64,000 nt of DNA from Vitis vinifera (taxonomy: Eukaryota; Streptophyta; Magnoliopsida; Vitales; Vitaceae), in assembly GCF_030704535.1 (NCBI RefSeq), contig NC_081820.1, forward strand, positions 27,421,001 through 27,485,000, written 5' to 3'. Below the pieces are notes generated by a model, which saw only the letters and a list, made by a program, of their open reading frames with translations, was not told the origin of the DNA and did no database searches. A program made the translations under genes and the position numbers. Below, in pieces: positions 38,601-51,410 of the stretch (position 1 is the stretch's first letter; every line of letters starts with the position of its first letter).

Positions 38601-41600
38601 GTTTCAAAGATAGAAGAAGATCTTAACAAAGAAGGCAGTTTACAGGTTGAGTATGTGAGGGACTGTGGCAATGCACAGATGAGTAATGGTGAGTTATTAA
38701 CTGATACCGGCAATGTTCATAAGAGGCCCAGAGGAAGGCCGAAGAAGTTGAAGGACCATCGGGGGGAATCTAACTGCATTAAAGAGGGAAAATTCAATGA
38801 GAATGGATTGGCGAATTCAGGATTATCAGTGAGTTCTTCCCAATCCATTTTTACAACATAAGACTGATTAGCAATTTGATTAAGCTTGTTAGGATTCACT
38901 GTTATTAAAAAAAAAAAGGTTGAAGGTTCAATGCAGCTCATCATGACTGTTAGATGTCTTTCTAATGGTAAACTCAGTTTCTGTGACATAGACAAGGCTG
39001 ACCTTATTTGTTTTACCAAAGCATAGGTCCATGATTTGGCTGTCATTACTCGTAATACAGTGGGTTGTCATGCTGCGTTCTCCTAAGTGCTAGAATGCTC
39101 TTGGGAAATACCAACTGTATATAGGAGTTTACATTTCCACCTTGAAGAAGGTGTATGGGTTTTTACAACCCTGCAATATGGCACCAATGAGACATGCCGT
39201 TTGTTTGCTTAACAAGCTTGCAAATTGTGACATAGGTTGCAGGGAGCTTCTGATATGAATATTGAATAGCAAAAAGCCATGCCTAACAGAAGAAAGGAGA
39301 CTTGGAATCAAGTACAGCTCCTACAACTTAACTTGAACCTGATACGGGATTTCAAGTTTTGGTTTACCTTTTCACTAAGTTTTTCTCAGCAACCAGACTG
39401 AGCATTACTGGATCAATTTTATTCCTAGGAAGGTGAAAAAGGAGGAGCCCCTACAAACACTGGGAAAAACAAAGAGGGCTTATTGTGAAATTAGTGTCTG
39501 AATGTACCAATCATTAAGAGTCCATTCTAATGAGGTTTCTGTTTCAGGATGCTAGCAATGGGAAAAGAGAGCAGAGGAGTTTAATGTGTCATCAATGCTT
39601 GAGGCATGCCAAGAGTGGTGTTGTCGTTTGTTCCAGTTGCAAAAAGAAACGCTATTGCTATGAGTGCCTTGCGAAATGGTAATTGCTACTTTGTTAAGCT
39701 CTTCTGCTCATGGAAGTATGGTTATAGCATTCCAACCTTCAGAATGGAATGGATCCATTGGATTATGGAAAAAAAAATAAAAAATTCTCCTCTTATTGCT
39801 AGAATATTAGTATTTCATTTGTTTTATTTTTTTGCTGATTATGTTGCCAATGCGGATTGTGACATCCAATTATTCTAAGAATGTTTTGAAAGTAATGAAA
39901 TAGGTACCCGGAGAAAACAAGAGAGGACATAAGGAATGCATGTCCATTCTGCCGTTGCATTTGCAATTGCAGAATGTGTCTCAAACAGGATTTAGTCGTA
40001 ATGGTGTGTTTTATCTGTTCCGTTACTCTCTCAACTCTTTTTTTTCAATCTTAGCATACATAAAATTTTATTCCAAACAATAATTTGGTTTTGACAGACT
40101 GGTCATGGAGAAGCAGATACAAATATCAAATTGCAAAAGTTGCTTTACTTGCTAGACAGAACTCTGCCTCTCCTCAGACATATTCACGGGGAGCAGAGCT
40201 CTGAGATACATGTGGAAGCCCAAATACGAGGTATCACAATTTGACACAGTTATTAACATGGAGATTTCAGTTTCTTTGCAGGATAAATGGTTCAGGATAT
40301 ATGAATAATGTGTTTGTTCCTTTTTTTTTAGGTGCTCAATTGACAGAAGAGGATATAATGAGGTCAATACTTGACAAAGATGACCGAGTGTATTGGTATA
40401 ATTTCATCCCTTCCTGATAGTTGAAACTGAAATATGAACTAGTTATGAATCAAACTTCTTCCATTTCTGTTCGTTAATTATTTAGACTCAGTTAGGAATA
40501 CTGGAGGACTCGGATATGGCTGGGGAAAGGTTTTAACATCAGTTTCTTAATGTTCATTTTAATTGTCTCTAGGTAGGGATGACCATGGAAATATGTAGGC
40601 CCAGGTTCTCTCCAGTAAGGCCTTGGCCTTGTATGCTGTGTCATGTGGGCATTTTAAAATGTCTGGATCACTTGTGTTAAGACATTCACATTGGTGCAAG
40701 TATACGATATGTGTTGGATTGAGTACATCCAATCTGCATATCTGAAAGAAGAAAGCTGCCTATAAAAAAAGTAAAAATATGATGAAAGAAAGAGATTGCC
40801 ATGTTACTAGTTCAATTAAATTCTGGTATGATACTTTTCTTAAGTGAGAATATTGAACAACTCTGGTAATTAGTCATGTCCCATGTCCTAAAATATGGAC
40901 ATTTGACAGATCTGACATCTAAAAACATACTTGACCCAACATGGAGTCCATGTTTTATATGTTAGATGTTAATATCCTACTCTAGTACTATAGGAAGTTA
41001 GTGAGCTTGTTCTTGTCTGTATATAAAATAAATAACATAATTAACATAAAAGCAACACACCCCGCCATATATCAATGTTCCTTTTCTTGGTGGTTGGGCG
41101 GGAGGTTGGTTGGAGGGCCTAGGGGTAGATTGATCTATCACAGTTGAATTTGCCTTCCTGGTGTGGGAGTTATGCCTTTTGAAGTGATAAAATTCGATTA
41201 CTCTTGCAGCAGATATGTTTTCAATTTCTTAGGTCATAACGGTATAAATTTGTAACCATATAATATCGTTATTGAACAGTGACAATTGCAATACATCCAT
41301 TGTCAATTTACACAGAAGCTGCCCCAATCCTGATTGTTCTTATGATCTGTGTCTCACTTGTTGCCGGGAACTAAGAAAAGGTTTGCAGCCTGGTGGCAAT
41401 GAAGCAGAATCTTCTCATCAACAATTTGTTGAACGAGTGAATGGTCAAGGTACAGAAGTGAAGGGCAGAATTCCTGCACATGATGAGAGGTATGGTTGGG
41501 AGAGTGACGGGGCCCACCCCACAAATAATTATGCAGCTGATACCTGTGACTTTCCTGATTGGAGAGTGAATATGGATGGCAGCATCCCTTGCCCTCCAAA

Positions 41601-44600
41601 AGCACGTGGAGGTTGTGGTACTGAGACACTTGAACTAAGACGTATCTTTGAACCTAATTGGGTAGACCACCTGATCAAGAGTGCAGAGGACCTTACAATG
41701 AATTTTGGATCACCAGACATTGATTTTTCTCAGGGATGTTCATTGTGCCTTCCTACTGCTTCCACAGGAAGTGGAGAAAAGCATTGTGAAGTAAGGCGGG
41801 CAGCTTTTAGGGAGAACAGTCATGACGACTTTCTCTACTGTCCAAATTCTGCTTGCTTGGGAGACAACGAAATTGAGCATTTTCAAATGCATTGGATGAG
41901 AGGTGAACCTGTCATAGTTAGAAATGTACTTGAGAAGACATCTGGTCTTAGTTGGGACCCAATGGTCATGTGGAGGGCTTTTAGAGGTGCAACAAAAGTA
42001 CTAAAAGAAGATGCTTTGAGTGTTAAGGCCATTGATTGCTTCGATTGGTGTGAGGTATTTGTTTGGTTTTGGATTTATGTTTCAAGCTTTTCTATGTGCT
42101 TGCTTATATTTTTCTTGTCTTGGGATGTTCAGTATATTTCTTGAGTTTCCAATGTGCTTGATGCATAGCATCTTGGAAATATCATCATTTCAACAGAAAA
42201 TATAACATGTTGAAACATCAGCAATGCTATCTTTGATTCTTTAGGTGGCTGATTGAACAGACAGTTCTCTTAAGCTTCTGCTCAAATGCAATCTTAAATG
42301 ATCCTTGGACTGTATGTTTGCGTTTTAGGCAGTAATACAAGCTATTCTAGTTGGCTGTTTGGTTATCTTCATCTAAAAATCAAGTAAGCATGCATTTTCA
42401 TTTTGTGTTGCAGGTTCAGATTAATATTTTCCAGTTTTTTAAGGGCTACTTACAAGGTCGAAGACATAAGAGTGGGTGGCCAGAGATGTTGAAGCTGAAG
42501 GACTGGCCTCCATCAAATTCGTTTGATGAGTGTTTGCCTAGGCATGGTGCTGAATTTATTGCTATGCTCCCTTATAGTGATTACACGAACCCAAAATCTG
42601 GTTTATTGAATCTCGCTACAAAGCTTCCTGATGTTTTGAAGCCAGACCTGGGACCAAAAACATACATCGCTTATGGGTCTTTGGAAGAACTTGGTAGAGG
42701 CAATTCGGTGACAAAGCTGCATTGCGACATTTCAGATGCGGTATACATTAATTCTTAAAATGCTTGTGCCTGTTCTATCTGGTCTTATGTATCTTAGCTA
42801 TCCTCCTGAACTGTAACCACATTTTTTATGCTTCTTGACCGTCAACAAAGTCTTGTTGCATTTCAATCAAAGAACACAGTTTTTAAATGCAGTTGCATTT
42901 CCTTGATTAGACTTTGATGGCATAAGTACCTACACATATGTATTGCTTTCTGGTAGATAGTCATTGTTGATTGAATACATATTGCTTCCACATACATAAT
43001 CATTGTTGATTGCGACTTTACTACTCTTCCCTGAATAGAAATGTGAAGAATGACCTGCATTTTGATTTTGTATGAAGCCTTATACTAATGATACCCTTGG
43101 CATTGTAGTCCATGCTGTATCTGCTGGTGTTCCAAGGCAAAGGTCAACCCCCATGATTTACAGAACTATGTGGTGTTTCTGCTGGAAAGGATGGCTCTGT
43201 ATAATGGTTTCTACTATGTTTTGGGTCTCATTTGAGTACTGATTTTGCTGAGTAGGTCCGTTTATTGGGGTATAGGAGATTAGGGGCCTGCTGTGTTTGA
43301 TATATGTGGTTATTATCTTACTGGTATTAGGATTCTGTTCAAGGGTGTCCTAATTTCTTTCAAGATTAAGATTGTGCTGTCATTGTTTTGGCTTAATGAT
43401 GATGTAGTAAAATTTTCTTCCTAATATGATTCACCAATACAACTTTCTCTTCTCATGTTATCAATTTAGCTTTAGGCTACTCTCTCTGTTCCACTAATCA
43501 TGAAGTCATGATATTTTATTTTTTCTGTTTAGGTAAACGTATTAACACACACAGCCAAAGTGAATATTACCCCATTGCAAAGCAAAATCATGAACAAATT
43601 GCAGAAGAAATATGAAGCTGAGGATTTGCTGGAGCTCTATGGTGGGGCACATGATGCATCGGACACAACTGGGAAAGAAACAACAGAACAATCTCAGAAA
43701 GATGAAACCATGGATTGTGTATATTCTGCAAAAGAGAACACTGTTGGGATTGACTCTTTGTTTCTAGGAAGCCTAAATGAGAAAGAAGAGAAACACAGTG
43801 AGCAAGAAGATAGGAGGACCTTGCCCTTATTAGATTCCATGGGTTTAGGAACTATGAGTTCAGATAGAGATTACATTCTGGAGGATCTTGCCCTTGAAAG
43901 TACAGTGATGGTGAATTGTGAAAAGCAATCTGTTGGAGATTTGAATACAGAGTTTCAGATTTGTGACCTTGAAAAGCATGAATCCAACTTGTCATTGCTA
44001 GAAAAAGATTGTGGGATCACACATGTATTGGTTAAGAAACAGGCCGAGTTGAAAAGATGTTCACTACAGTTTGGTGGCTCTGTTGAAGATAGCTTGTTAC
44101 ATGAAAGTATTAATCTAGAAAAAACCCCACCAAATGGTCATAAAATTGGGAATTTTTTGGGTATGAGTGGTAAAGAAGACAGATATTACTCCATGAACAA
44201 TCAACCTGATACATGCACCAGCTATATTGACGGGAGTTCATCCATTGTGCGAAACTGCATGAATGGGGAGCTAAACATACAGGGAATTGAACAACCGGGA
44301 TTCAAAGAATTTTCCTCTTTCATATGCAGGGATGTTGATGAGAGGAATTTCTCTTTATCTGGTGAGATAAATGTAGATGCCGACTGTCTTGCTACCAAAG
44401 ACTTGTGTTGTCCTCATCAGCTTGGTGCTGAAAATGGAATAGCTAAAACAGATTCATTTAATCAAGAATATTCTCAACCTCCTAATGTAGCGTTGAAAAA
44501 CAATCTTAACAATGAAGATGTTCTAGATGTGATTTTCTTAGGCACCGAACGAGATTATGAACCAGAGTTGATGAAGTCAGACCTAGATGAGAAGGGCACA

Positions 44601-47257
44601 AGGTTCAACTATGCAGTCAACTGCAGGGATGTTACTGAGAGAAATTTCTCCTTGCCAGACCGAATGGATTTCAACCCCCACTGTCTTGACACTGAAGAGT
44701 TATGTTGTGCTGATCGACTTGATGTTCAGGATGAAATAGTCGAGAGAGACTCAGCACACAAGCAAGAATACAACCAGCCACCTAATTTGTTAGGTACAAG
44801 GATGCTTATAAGTGGGAAAGATGGTTTGCAGGGAATGTTTTCAGGCAATTGCTGGGAGAGTGGTCCAAAGCCAGATACAAGAGTGCTAGATGTGGGCCCT
44901 GACTGCTTTGCCAAAAGCAGGGATGTTTCTGAAAAGGATCTATTCTTACCAGAGGAGAGGGATAGAGATCCAAATTGTCCTGCTGCTGAAGAGTTTTGGT
45001 CTGGTAATGGATTTGATGCCAAAAATGCAAGAACTGAGAGAGGTCTGTGCAATCAAGAATATTTTCATCTTTCTAATGAAAAAGCAGAGATGAGGTTTGT
45101 CAGTGAAAAGAGTCCTTTGGAAGCAACCTTTTCAGGAAACGAAGCAAATCATTCAGAATCAATGAAGCCTGGTTCTTCCAATGTTAGAGATTCCGTTCAA
45201 AGCAATGACCATTCAGAGGTTGCATATGGAGGTGCTGTTTGGGACATTTTTCGTAGGCAGGATGTACCCAAGTTAATTGAATTCTTGCGGAAGCATCAGA
45301 AAGAATTTCGCCATATCAATAATCTTCCTGTGGATTCGGTGTGTGTCTCAAAATTTCTAACTTCACAATCCTTATAATGGAAGGTTCCTAACTTTTTTGC
45401 TACACTTGCTCAGGTTATTCATCCCATTCATGACCAGACCCTTTATCTGACTGAGAGGCATAAGAAGCAACTGAAGGAGGAGTACAGTAAGAAACTTTTT
45501 GTTGTCATTTGTTCTATCCTTGTACTATTCAAGCATCTGGTGATGTGTAACTATGAATCATTCTCAGATGTTGAACCTTGGACATTTGAGCAATACCTTG
45601 GTGAGGCTGTGTTCATTCCTGCAGGATGCCCACACCAAGTGAGAAATAGACAGGTGAGACTCCTATCTCTACTATACCTCGTAATAATTCTTTAATTTAA
45701 TGCTATGCTGTTCTTTTGTAGTCATGCATCAAAGTGGCCCTCGACTTTGTATCCCCCGACAATGTTCAAGAATGCATCCGGTTGACTGAGGAGTTCCGCC
45801 TGCTTCCAAAAGACCATAGGGCTAAGGAAGATAAATTGGAGGTGCATTTTTTTTAGATCCCTTATCTTGCGATTGTATAGGAATCTAGCTTCTAATGGTA
45901 ATGCCATGTGTGACAGTGCTAATACCACTGAAATTTATTTGCTAGGCTGAAAGCTTAAAACAGCTCAAACTTTCAGCCAATGAAAGTAATCTCTTAAATT
46001 AGGTTATGCAACGATGGGAGTTTATCTCAATCTGAGTTTGATACATTTTCATTACTCTATGAGGCCCAACACTAGGTGGTCGTTTCAAGCCAACTTTTGT
46101 TTGCCTACTTGGACATAGTGCACCCTGGTAAGTGGTAACTGAAGAATGAACTGTTCATGGTGAATAGAAACTATGTTTTACTTAGACACAAACAACGGGC
46201 TCTTCCCATGTTTTTAAATTGACATGTGAAATGTCATCAGTTTCACTGAACTGAGAAACACAATAATTAAGGACTCATGATAAGCTTGGGTGATTGTTGT
46301 TGGTATAGAATATCGGACATCTTTTGGAATAGGGAAATGCTCTGTGACTAGATATACATCCCAAAAAAGAGCGAGTAGGTTTGATAAATGAATGGTTATG
46401 GTTACACTAATGAAGCGATGTAAAGGGATGTTTCTAACTCTCCAGAGGTTTCTATCTGTTTATAGGTAAAGAAGATGGCATTATACGCTGTAAATGTTGC
46501 TGTAGATGAAGCGAAAAATCTGATCTCAAAGCTTGAGTAAGATTAATTTCACTCAGCCTTTATCTCCTGCCAATAATTTATCATTCTTTACGTATCAGTC
46601 TTGAATGTCCATTTATTTTTTAAGTAGCCACACTAAATCTGTGCCTTTAGCTGCTGTTATTGTACCACTGATTTATTATATTTGAGTCATTGCATATCAA
46701 GATAGGTTGTGTGTTTCTATGAAAATTTAGCTGTAGAGCCACTTTGAGCTAACACAGGCTTCCTCTGATTCAAAATCACATGGTTTACCCATTTGATTAC
46801 ATTTTGGTTATACCCTTCGCGAGCTGTCTATTTAAGTTTTTTCCCCTTCTGCAAAAACTGTGTGCAAATGGGTGGTTTCAGTTGGGTGACCTGCCTGGAC
46901 CCATTACTCTTATGTTCCATTGAAGTGGGTTCTAGGTGGGGTTGGAGCAAGGATGACAGAAACCGAGTCGGGTTTGATTCTATCTTACATTCTTGAATAT
47001 ACATGATCTAAGTCTGTTAAAACAACGGCAGAATGTTGTGGGTAACAGTAACTGTCATCTTCAGGGTGTCACTACTGGTTTTTGTGAATGTTTTCACAAA
47101 ATATAATGCAATCTTAATGAGCCTTTGCCACTCATGAACTTCTAATACTTCTCAATCACCCTGCAGTTCAACAAATGTAGGCAAGGAAGACCAGCACCAG
47201 AACCAGGACCAGGACCAAGACCAGAACCAGAACCAGAACCAGAACCAGCTGCTGTAA
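35646..47257 (+). CDS. JmjC histone demethylase of the IBM1/JMJ25 (KDM3) type with WRC domain and AT-hooks
   Basis: This family is nuclear and removes methyl groups from histone H3 lysine 9, protecting genes from silencing. Exons: 35646-38828, 39548-39678, 39904-40003, 40098-40230, 40332-40395, 41280-42054, 42414-42740, 43533-45338, 45414-45486, 45568-45653, 45722-45841, 46466-46536, 47167-47257. All phases join, giving 2319 residues. Residues 6-30 form a WRC domain with exact C-x9-C-x10-C-x2-H spacing. A Gly/Asn-rich stretch follows, with about eight AT-hooks of the type RGRPKGSK at about 279, 331, 413, 473, 500, 911, 952 and 1028. A Cys-rich RING-like region spans 1068-1135, with more Cys-rich sequence near 1205-1225. 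The JmjC metal ligands are visible as HCD near 1565 and the His of GCPHQ near 2219, so catalysis looks possible. A 520-residue insertion splits the domain. The C-terminus is an Asn/Gln/Asp-rich tail. WRC-bearing relatives such as JMJ28 are the closest guess; the exact orthologue is not certain. Confidence 0.92.
44325..45190 (+). repeat. Three tandem 98-99-residue repeats inside the JmjC gene
   Basis: Coding repeats start at 44325, 44622 and 44916 (periods 297 and 294 bp). Each opens with RDV-x-E-(R/K)-(N/D)-(F/L), then a short acidic segment with D-x-x-C, a CC or FW motif, a Q-E-Y motif and a closing F-(L/S)-G. They lie in exon 8, between the two halves of the JmjC fold. The repeats are diverged but in frame, so they are probably expressed. 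Confidence 0.8.
47187..47253 (+). repeat. CCAGAA/CCAGGA minisatellite encoding (N/D)Q repeats
   Basis: A 6-bp unit, CCAGAA or CCAGGA, repeats about ten times in the last exon of the JmjC gene and encodes alternating Gln with Asn or Asp just before the stop. Slippage would change the tail length by two residues per unit. Confidence 0.85.
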
Positions 47258-48135
47258 CCGAGAGAATTTGGCAACAGCAGCAGAAGTGTATAAGGGTGTA
47301 GTTTTTGTGAATGGGTCTATATATTGAAGGCACTCATGTACATAAAGTTTATAAGGGGGATCTGCAAAATTTGAATAGGGTAGGACTCAGTTTTATGGCA
47401 TTTGTAGTGTTTGGAAAGTAGGAAAGACAGCCTGTTGTGGCAGTTTGTTGTAATGTACTGAGAACTCTCTGTGTTGTGGTTTTTGACATTTTGTTGGAGG
47501 GAATGTGCAATCTAAGTTTTCACCCATCTTCACCATCTTCACCATCTTCCCTTCAATTTTTCCATCTCTGAAAATAGATTCTCAAAGTGTAGTAGAATTG
47601 AGATTTTCATTGTTTGATCAATTTTTTGTTTTTTTTTTTTGGCTGTGATATTTTTGCAATTTACACTACTCAATAATTTTTTTCATATTTAAGAAGACAT
47701 ATTAAAAACTGATTTTTTTTTGTATTTAATTTATACAAAAATATATAAAGAAATCAATATAATTAAAATTATTTAAAATTTTATATATCTATAAATTATT
47801 TAATTTTTATATGATAAAATGAATATTAAAAATATATTAACATTAATTTATTAATTTAAAGTCTGTTATTCTATTATGAAAAAAAAAATTCAAAAATTTT
47901 CTTTTAATATTTTCCCAAAATGTTTTCTTAATATTTTAGTAATTTTCCGAAGCACTCTCTCATTTTGTCATCTTAAACCCAGAAGCACTGAGCTCTGCCC
48001 ACTTCCTCTTCCAAACCCATAAACCCTCCTAAAACCTCAATCTCAGCTACACCTGTCTCTCCCTCTTGTCCAACTCATAAACCACGTTAAAACCCAAATT
48101 TCAAACCCCATCTTCAAAACCCTGATCCAATCACC
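47258..48135. other. Spacer between the JmjC and PPR genes
   Basis: The first 250 bases are the probable JmjC 3' untranslated region. The middle is very AT-rich, with T and A runs. The last 170 bases are C-rich and contain the presumed PPR 5' leader. No gene is seen. Confidence 0.5.
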
Positions 48136-50097
48136 ATGGCTCTCTCCAAAGCCAGCTTCTTCACGCAGCTCAAAACCCTAACCAAACCGCATCTCCACCA
48201 CCCACCACCACCGCCGTTGCTCTCCCTCCGCCACCTATCCTTCGTCACCCCAGAAGAGGCTGCTGCTGAGCGGCGCCGCAGGAAACGCCGCCTCCGCATC
48301 GAACCACCGCTATCCTCACTCCGCCACCAACAAGCCCAACCCCGCCAAAACCCTAACCCTAATCATAACCCTAACGCCCCCAAGCTCCCAGAACCGGTCT
48401 CCGCTCTCTCCGGAAACCGCCTCAACCTCCACAACCGTATCCTCGGTCTCATTCGCGTCAACGATCTGGATGAAGCTGCCCTCCTCACTCGCCACTCCAT
48501 TTACTCCAATTGCCGCCCCACCATTTTCACCGTCAACTCTGTCCTTGCCGCCCTCCTCCGCCAGTCCCGCTATTCCGACCTCCTCTCCCTCCACCGCTTC
48601 ATCACCCAGGCTGGGGTTGCCGCAAATGTTGTCACCCATAACCTTCTCATCAACGCCTATCTCGATTGCCGCAAAACCGACACCGCCCTAGAACACTACA
48701 AACAATTGATCAACGACGCCCCATTCAATCCCTCGCCCACCACCTACCGAATCCTAATCAAAGGGATTGTTGACAATGGCAAGGTTGAGCGGGCTCTGGA
48801 GCTCAAGGAGGAAATGTTGGGCAAGGGTTTTGCAGCGGACCCGGTTGTGTACAGTTATTTGATGTTGGGCCATGTGAGGAACTTGAATGCGGATGGGGTT
48901 TTTGAATTATATGAAGAATTGAAGGAGAAGTTGGGCGATGTGGATGATGGGGTAGTGGTTGGGAGCTTGATGAAGGGGTATTTCTTGAGGGGCATGGAGA
49001 AGGAGGCGATGCAGTGTTATGCAGAGGCAGTTGGAGAGGGTTCTAAGATTAGAATGAGTGCAGTTGCTTTCAATTCGGTGTTGGATGCGTTGAGTAAGAA
49101 TGGGAAGTTTGATGAAGCAATGTTGCTGTTTGAAAGGATGATGGCAGAGTATAACCCTCCAAGGCGGCTGTCCATGAATCTTGGGAGTTTTAATGTGATG
49201 GTGGATGGCTTTTGCACAGCAGGGAGGTTTAAGGATGCTATTGAGGTCTTCAGGAAGATGGGTGAGAAGAGATGTAGCGCAGACACGTTATCATACAATA
49301 ATTTGATTGAACAATTATGTAACAATGGGATGTTGGCAGAGGCCGAGGAACTTTATGGAGAAATGGCAAATAAAGGAGTGAACCCAGATGAGTTTACTTA
49401 TGTGTTGTTGATGGATACTTGCTTTAAGGAGAATAGGACAGATGATGGAGCTGGGTATTTTAGAAAAATGGTTGAAACTGGGTTGAGACCAAACCTGGCA
49501 GTTTATAGTAAGTTGGTTGATGGGTTGGTTAAAGTGGGCAAAATTGATGAGGCAAAATCTTTTTATGATTTGATGGTGAAAAAGCTTAAGATGGATGAAG
49601 CGAGCTATAAGTTTCTGATGAAGGCATTGTTTGAGGTTGGGAAGCATGATGATGTACTTAAAATGATTGGAGATATGCTGGATGATGATGCTTCTGAGTT
49701 TACTACAGATTTGCAAGAATTTGTTAAGGAAGAATTGAGGAAGGAAGGTAGGGAGGAGGATGTGGTGAAGCTTATGGAGGATAAGGAAAGGGAGAAGGCT
49801 GAAGCTCAAGCTAAGGAGGCTGCAGCTACAGAGGCAGCCAAGGCCAGTGCCAAGGCTGCTGTTTCTTCTTTATTGCCATCTAAATTATTTGGGTCTAAAG
49901 ACACCGAGAATGAGCCTGATGTTGTCATTGGAAATACTGTTGAGGCTATTTCTGTGAATGAAGAAGTGGAGGATGTGGAACAAGAAAGCATTGGTGATTC
50001 TCCTGCAGAGTCTGGTTCAGAAGAAGCAACTAAAGCCCATAATTCAGCTGATTTAGATGTTAAGAGCGATGACAGGGCTGAGCAGGTAACAGTTTAA
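48136..50097 (+). CDS. NUWA: P-class pentatricopeptide repeat protein, NUWA/EMB1796-like
   Basis: An intronless gene of 653 residues. The N-terminus is basic and hydroxyl-rich with no early acidic residues, as in mitochondrial presequences. It is followed by the marker [18 protein letters not shown], found near the start of the Arabidopsis At3g49240 (NUWA, EMB1796) and GRP23 proteins. About ten 35-residue P-type PPR motifs run from roughly 130 to 530 (for example [20 protein letters not shown]). A charged coiled-coil tail with an Ala/Lys-rich stretch, then an acidic end, closes the protein. There are no E or DYW editing domains. The tail lacks the long Gln/Trp repeats of GRP23, which favours NUWA, a protein that works with GRP23 in mitochondrial RNA processing. 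The start codon is the first ATG of the frame after an in-frame gap. Confidence 0.85.
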   Translation: MALSKASFFTQLKTLTKPHLHHPPPPPLLSLRHLSFVTPEEAAAERRRRKRRLRIEPPLSSLRHQQAQPRQNPNPNHNPNAPKLPEPVSALSGNRLNLHNRILGLIRVNDLDEAALLTRHSIYSNCRPTIFTVNSVLAALLRQSRYSDLLSLHRFITQAGVAANVVTHNLLINAYLDCRKTDTALEHYKQLINDAPFNPSPTTYRILIKGIVDNGKVERALELKEEMLGKGFAADPVVYSYLMLGHVRNLNADGVFELYEELKEKLGDVDDGVVVGSLMKGYFLRGMEKEAMQCYAEAVGEGSKIRMSAVAFNSVLDALSKNGKFDEAMLLFERMMAEYNPPRRLSMNLGSFNVMVDGFCTAGRFKDAIEVFRKMGEKRCSADTLSYNNLIEQLCNNGMLAEAEELYGEMANKGVNPDEFTYVLLMDTCFKENRTDDGAGYFRKMVETGLRPNLAVYSKLVDGLVKVGKIDEAKSFYDLMVKKLKMDEASYKFLMKALFEVGKHDDVLKMIGDMLDDDASEFTTDLQEFVKEELRKEGREEDVVKLMEDKEREKAEAQAKEAAATEAAKASAKAAVSSLLPSKLFGSKDTENEPDVVIGNTVEAISVNEEVEDVEQESIGDSPAESGSEEATKAHNSADLDVKSDDRAEQVTV

Positions 50098-50399
50098 ATG
50101 CACAATTCTTTGGTGATAGACTTGTGGGAAAAGGGTAAAAAATGGTTTGAAGTATGAGCCTCTAATGTCTTTTGTTGTGTAATTAAAGAATGTTGGAAAT
50201 CTTGATGATTTCTTCTTGTTTAGTTCATCTTCTAGGTAATAGCGGGTTTATCCATTGAATCTTCTTTTGGAACCAGCAAGTTCCTATTGTACTGGAGTAT
50301 GTGAACTCCCACCATAAAAGCAAGTATTGGAGTTCTAATATTATGTTTTTCTTCCTTTTTTTTTTTTTAATTGTTATACTTGAGTCCTCAAGTATTGAT

Positions 50400-51410
50400 T
50401 TCATTTCCCTTGTTGTTTTCTTTTTATATACAAACGCAAATTGAATTAAAAAATGTCAAAAACAGGGGCACACCCTAAGTATACAGATGGTATACAACAA
50501 GAGCGCAACCAGGCTGCAGAAAAGAAAGAAAAGACCTAGAGAGAGAGACGGCTAGCCACAATGAAGGCCATAAAAAAATTTAGAAAAAGGGGACTGTCTA
50601 ACTCCAGACCACTTTAATAGTGATCAGATAAACAGATTCCTCAAATTTTGGTTGGACAACTCTTCCTCTTGGAAAGTCCTTCGGTTTCACTCTCCCCAAA
50701 CACACCAAAAAAGACAAATGGTAGCCAATCTCCATTTGTCCTAGTCCCTTAACTTTCCATTCTAGAAGAAGATTTCTCATTGAAGTCAGGAACACCCACA
50801 CTAGTCTGAAAGATGTTAACAGCGAAGTCCAAAGCTCCCTTGCCTTATCACTATGTATCAAGATGTGGTCAGCCAATTTTTCACTGTTTTTGCAAAGGCT
50901 ACACCTATTGACCTTGGACCATCCCCTCTTCATTAACATGTCTACTATTAAGATTTTTCCCTAAACTGCTTCCCAAGCAAAAAAACGAGTTCTAAGAGGT
51001 GCACACGAACCCCAAATCTCTTTGGCTGGGAATAATAAATTGTTTTCAGTCCTTAAAGACTTATAATATGATTTGACAGTAAACTTTCCCCGCCCATCAT
51101 TCTTCCATACTAAGGAATCCTCCCCTTCTTGAACCTTTAATGCAGAAATATGTTCCAAAAAATGAGTCACCTCCTCCAATTCCCAATCTTGGAAAGATCT
51201 TCTAAAATGCTCCCCCAACAACAGCCTCCATCCCCTTGCCTCCCCCACAGGCCTGCCACAGTATCATATTTGTGGGCTGCAAGCCTGAAAAAGAGTAGGA
51301 AAAACATTCTGCAACTTAGAATCCCCAACCTAAGTGTCCCACCAATTACTCGTGTGTCTACCATTTCCAATATGGATACTTGTGTGACTACTATTTCTCT
51401 TGATGTTTCC
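50400..51410 (-). mobile_element. 5'-truncated LINE fragment, minus strand
   Basis: Read on the minus strand, this is the C-terminal part of LINE ORF2. It has a region with TNWWDT and VFPTLF, then EDSLVWKNDGRGKFTVKSYY, FFAWEAV, a stop near 50960, and the zf-RVT motif CSLCKN followed by HILIHS. There are further stops and no reverse transcriptase core. It lies in the 3' flank of the PPR gene. The 3' end of the element is near 50400-50430, where a TATA-like plus-strand phrase borders the unique sequence. Confidence 0.8.

Noticed and set aside
49315..49809. Minus-strand 164-residue frame inside the PPR gene
   Set aside because: It is antisense to a well-supported PPR array and has no recognisable domain.
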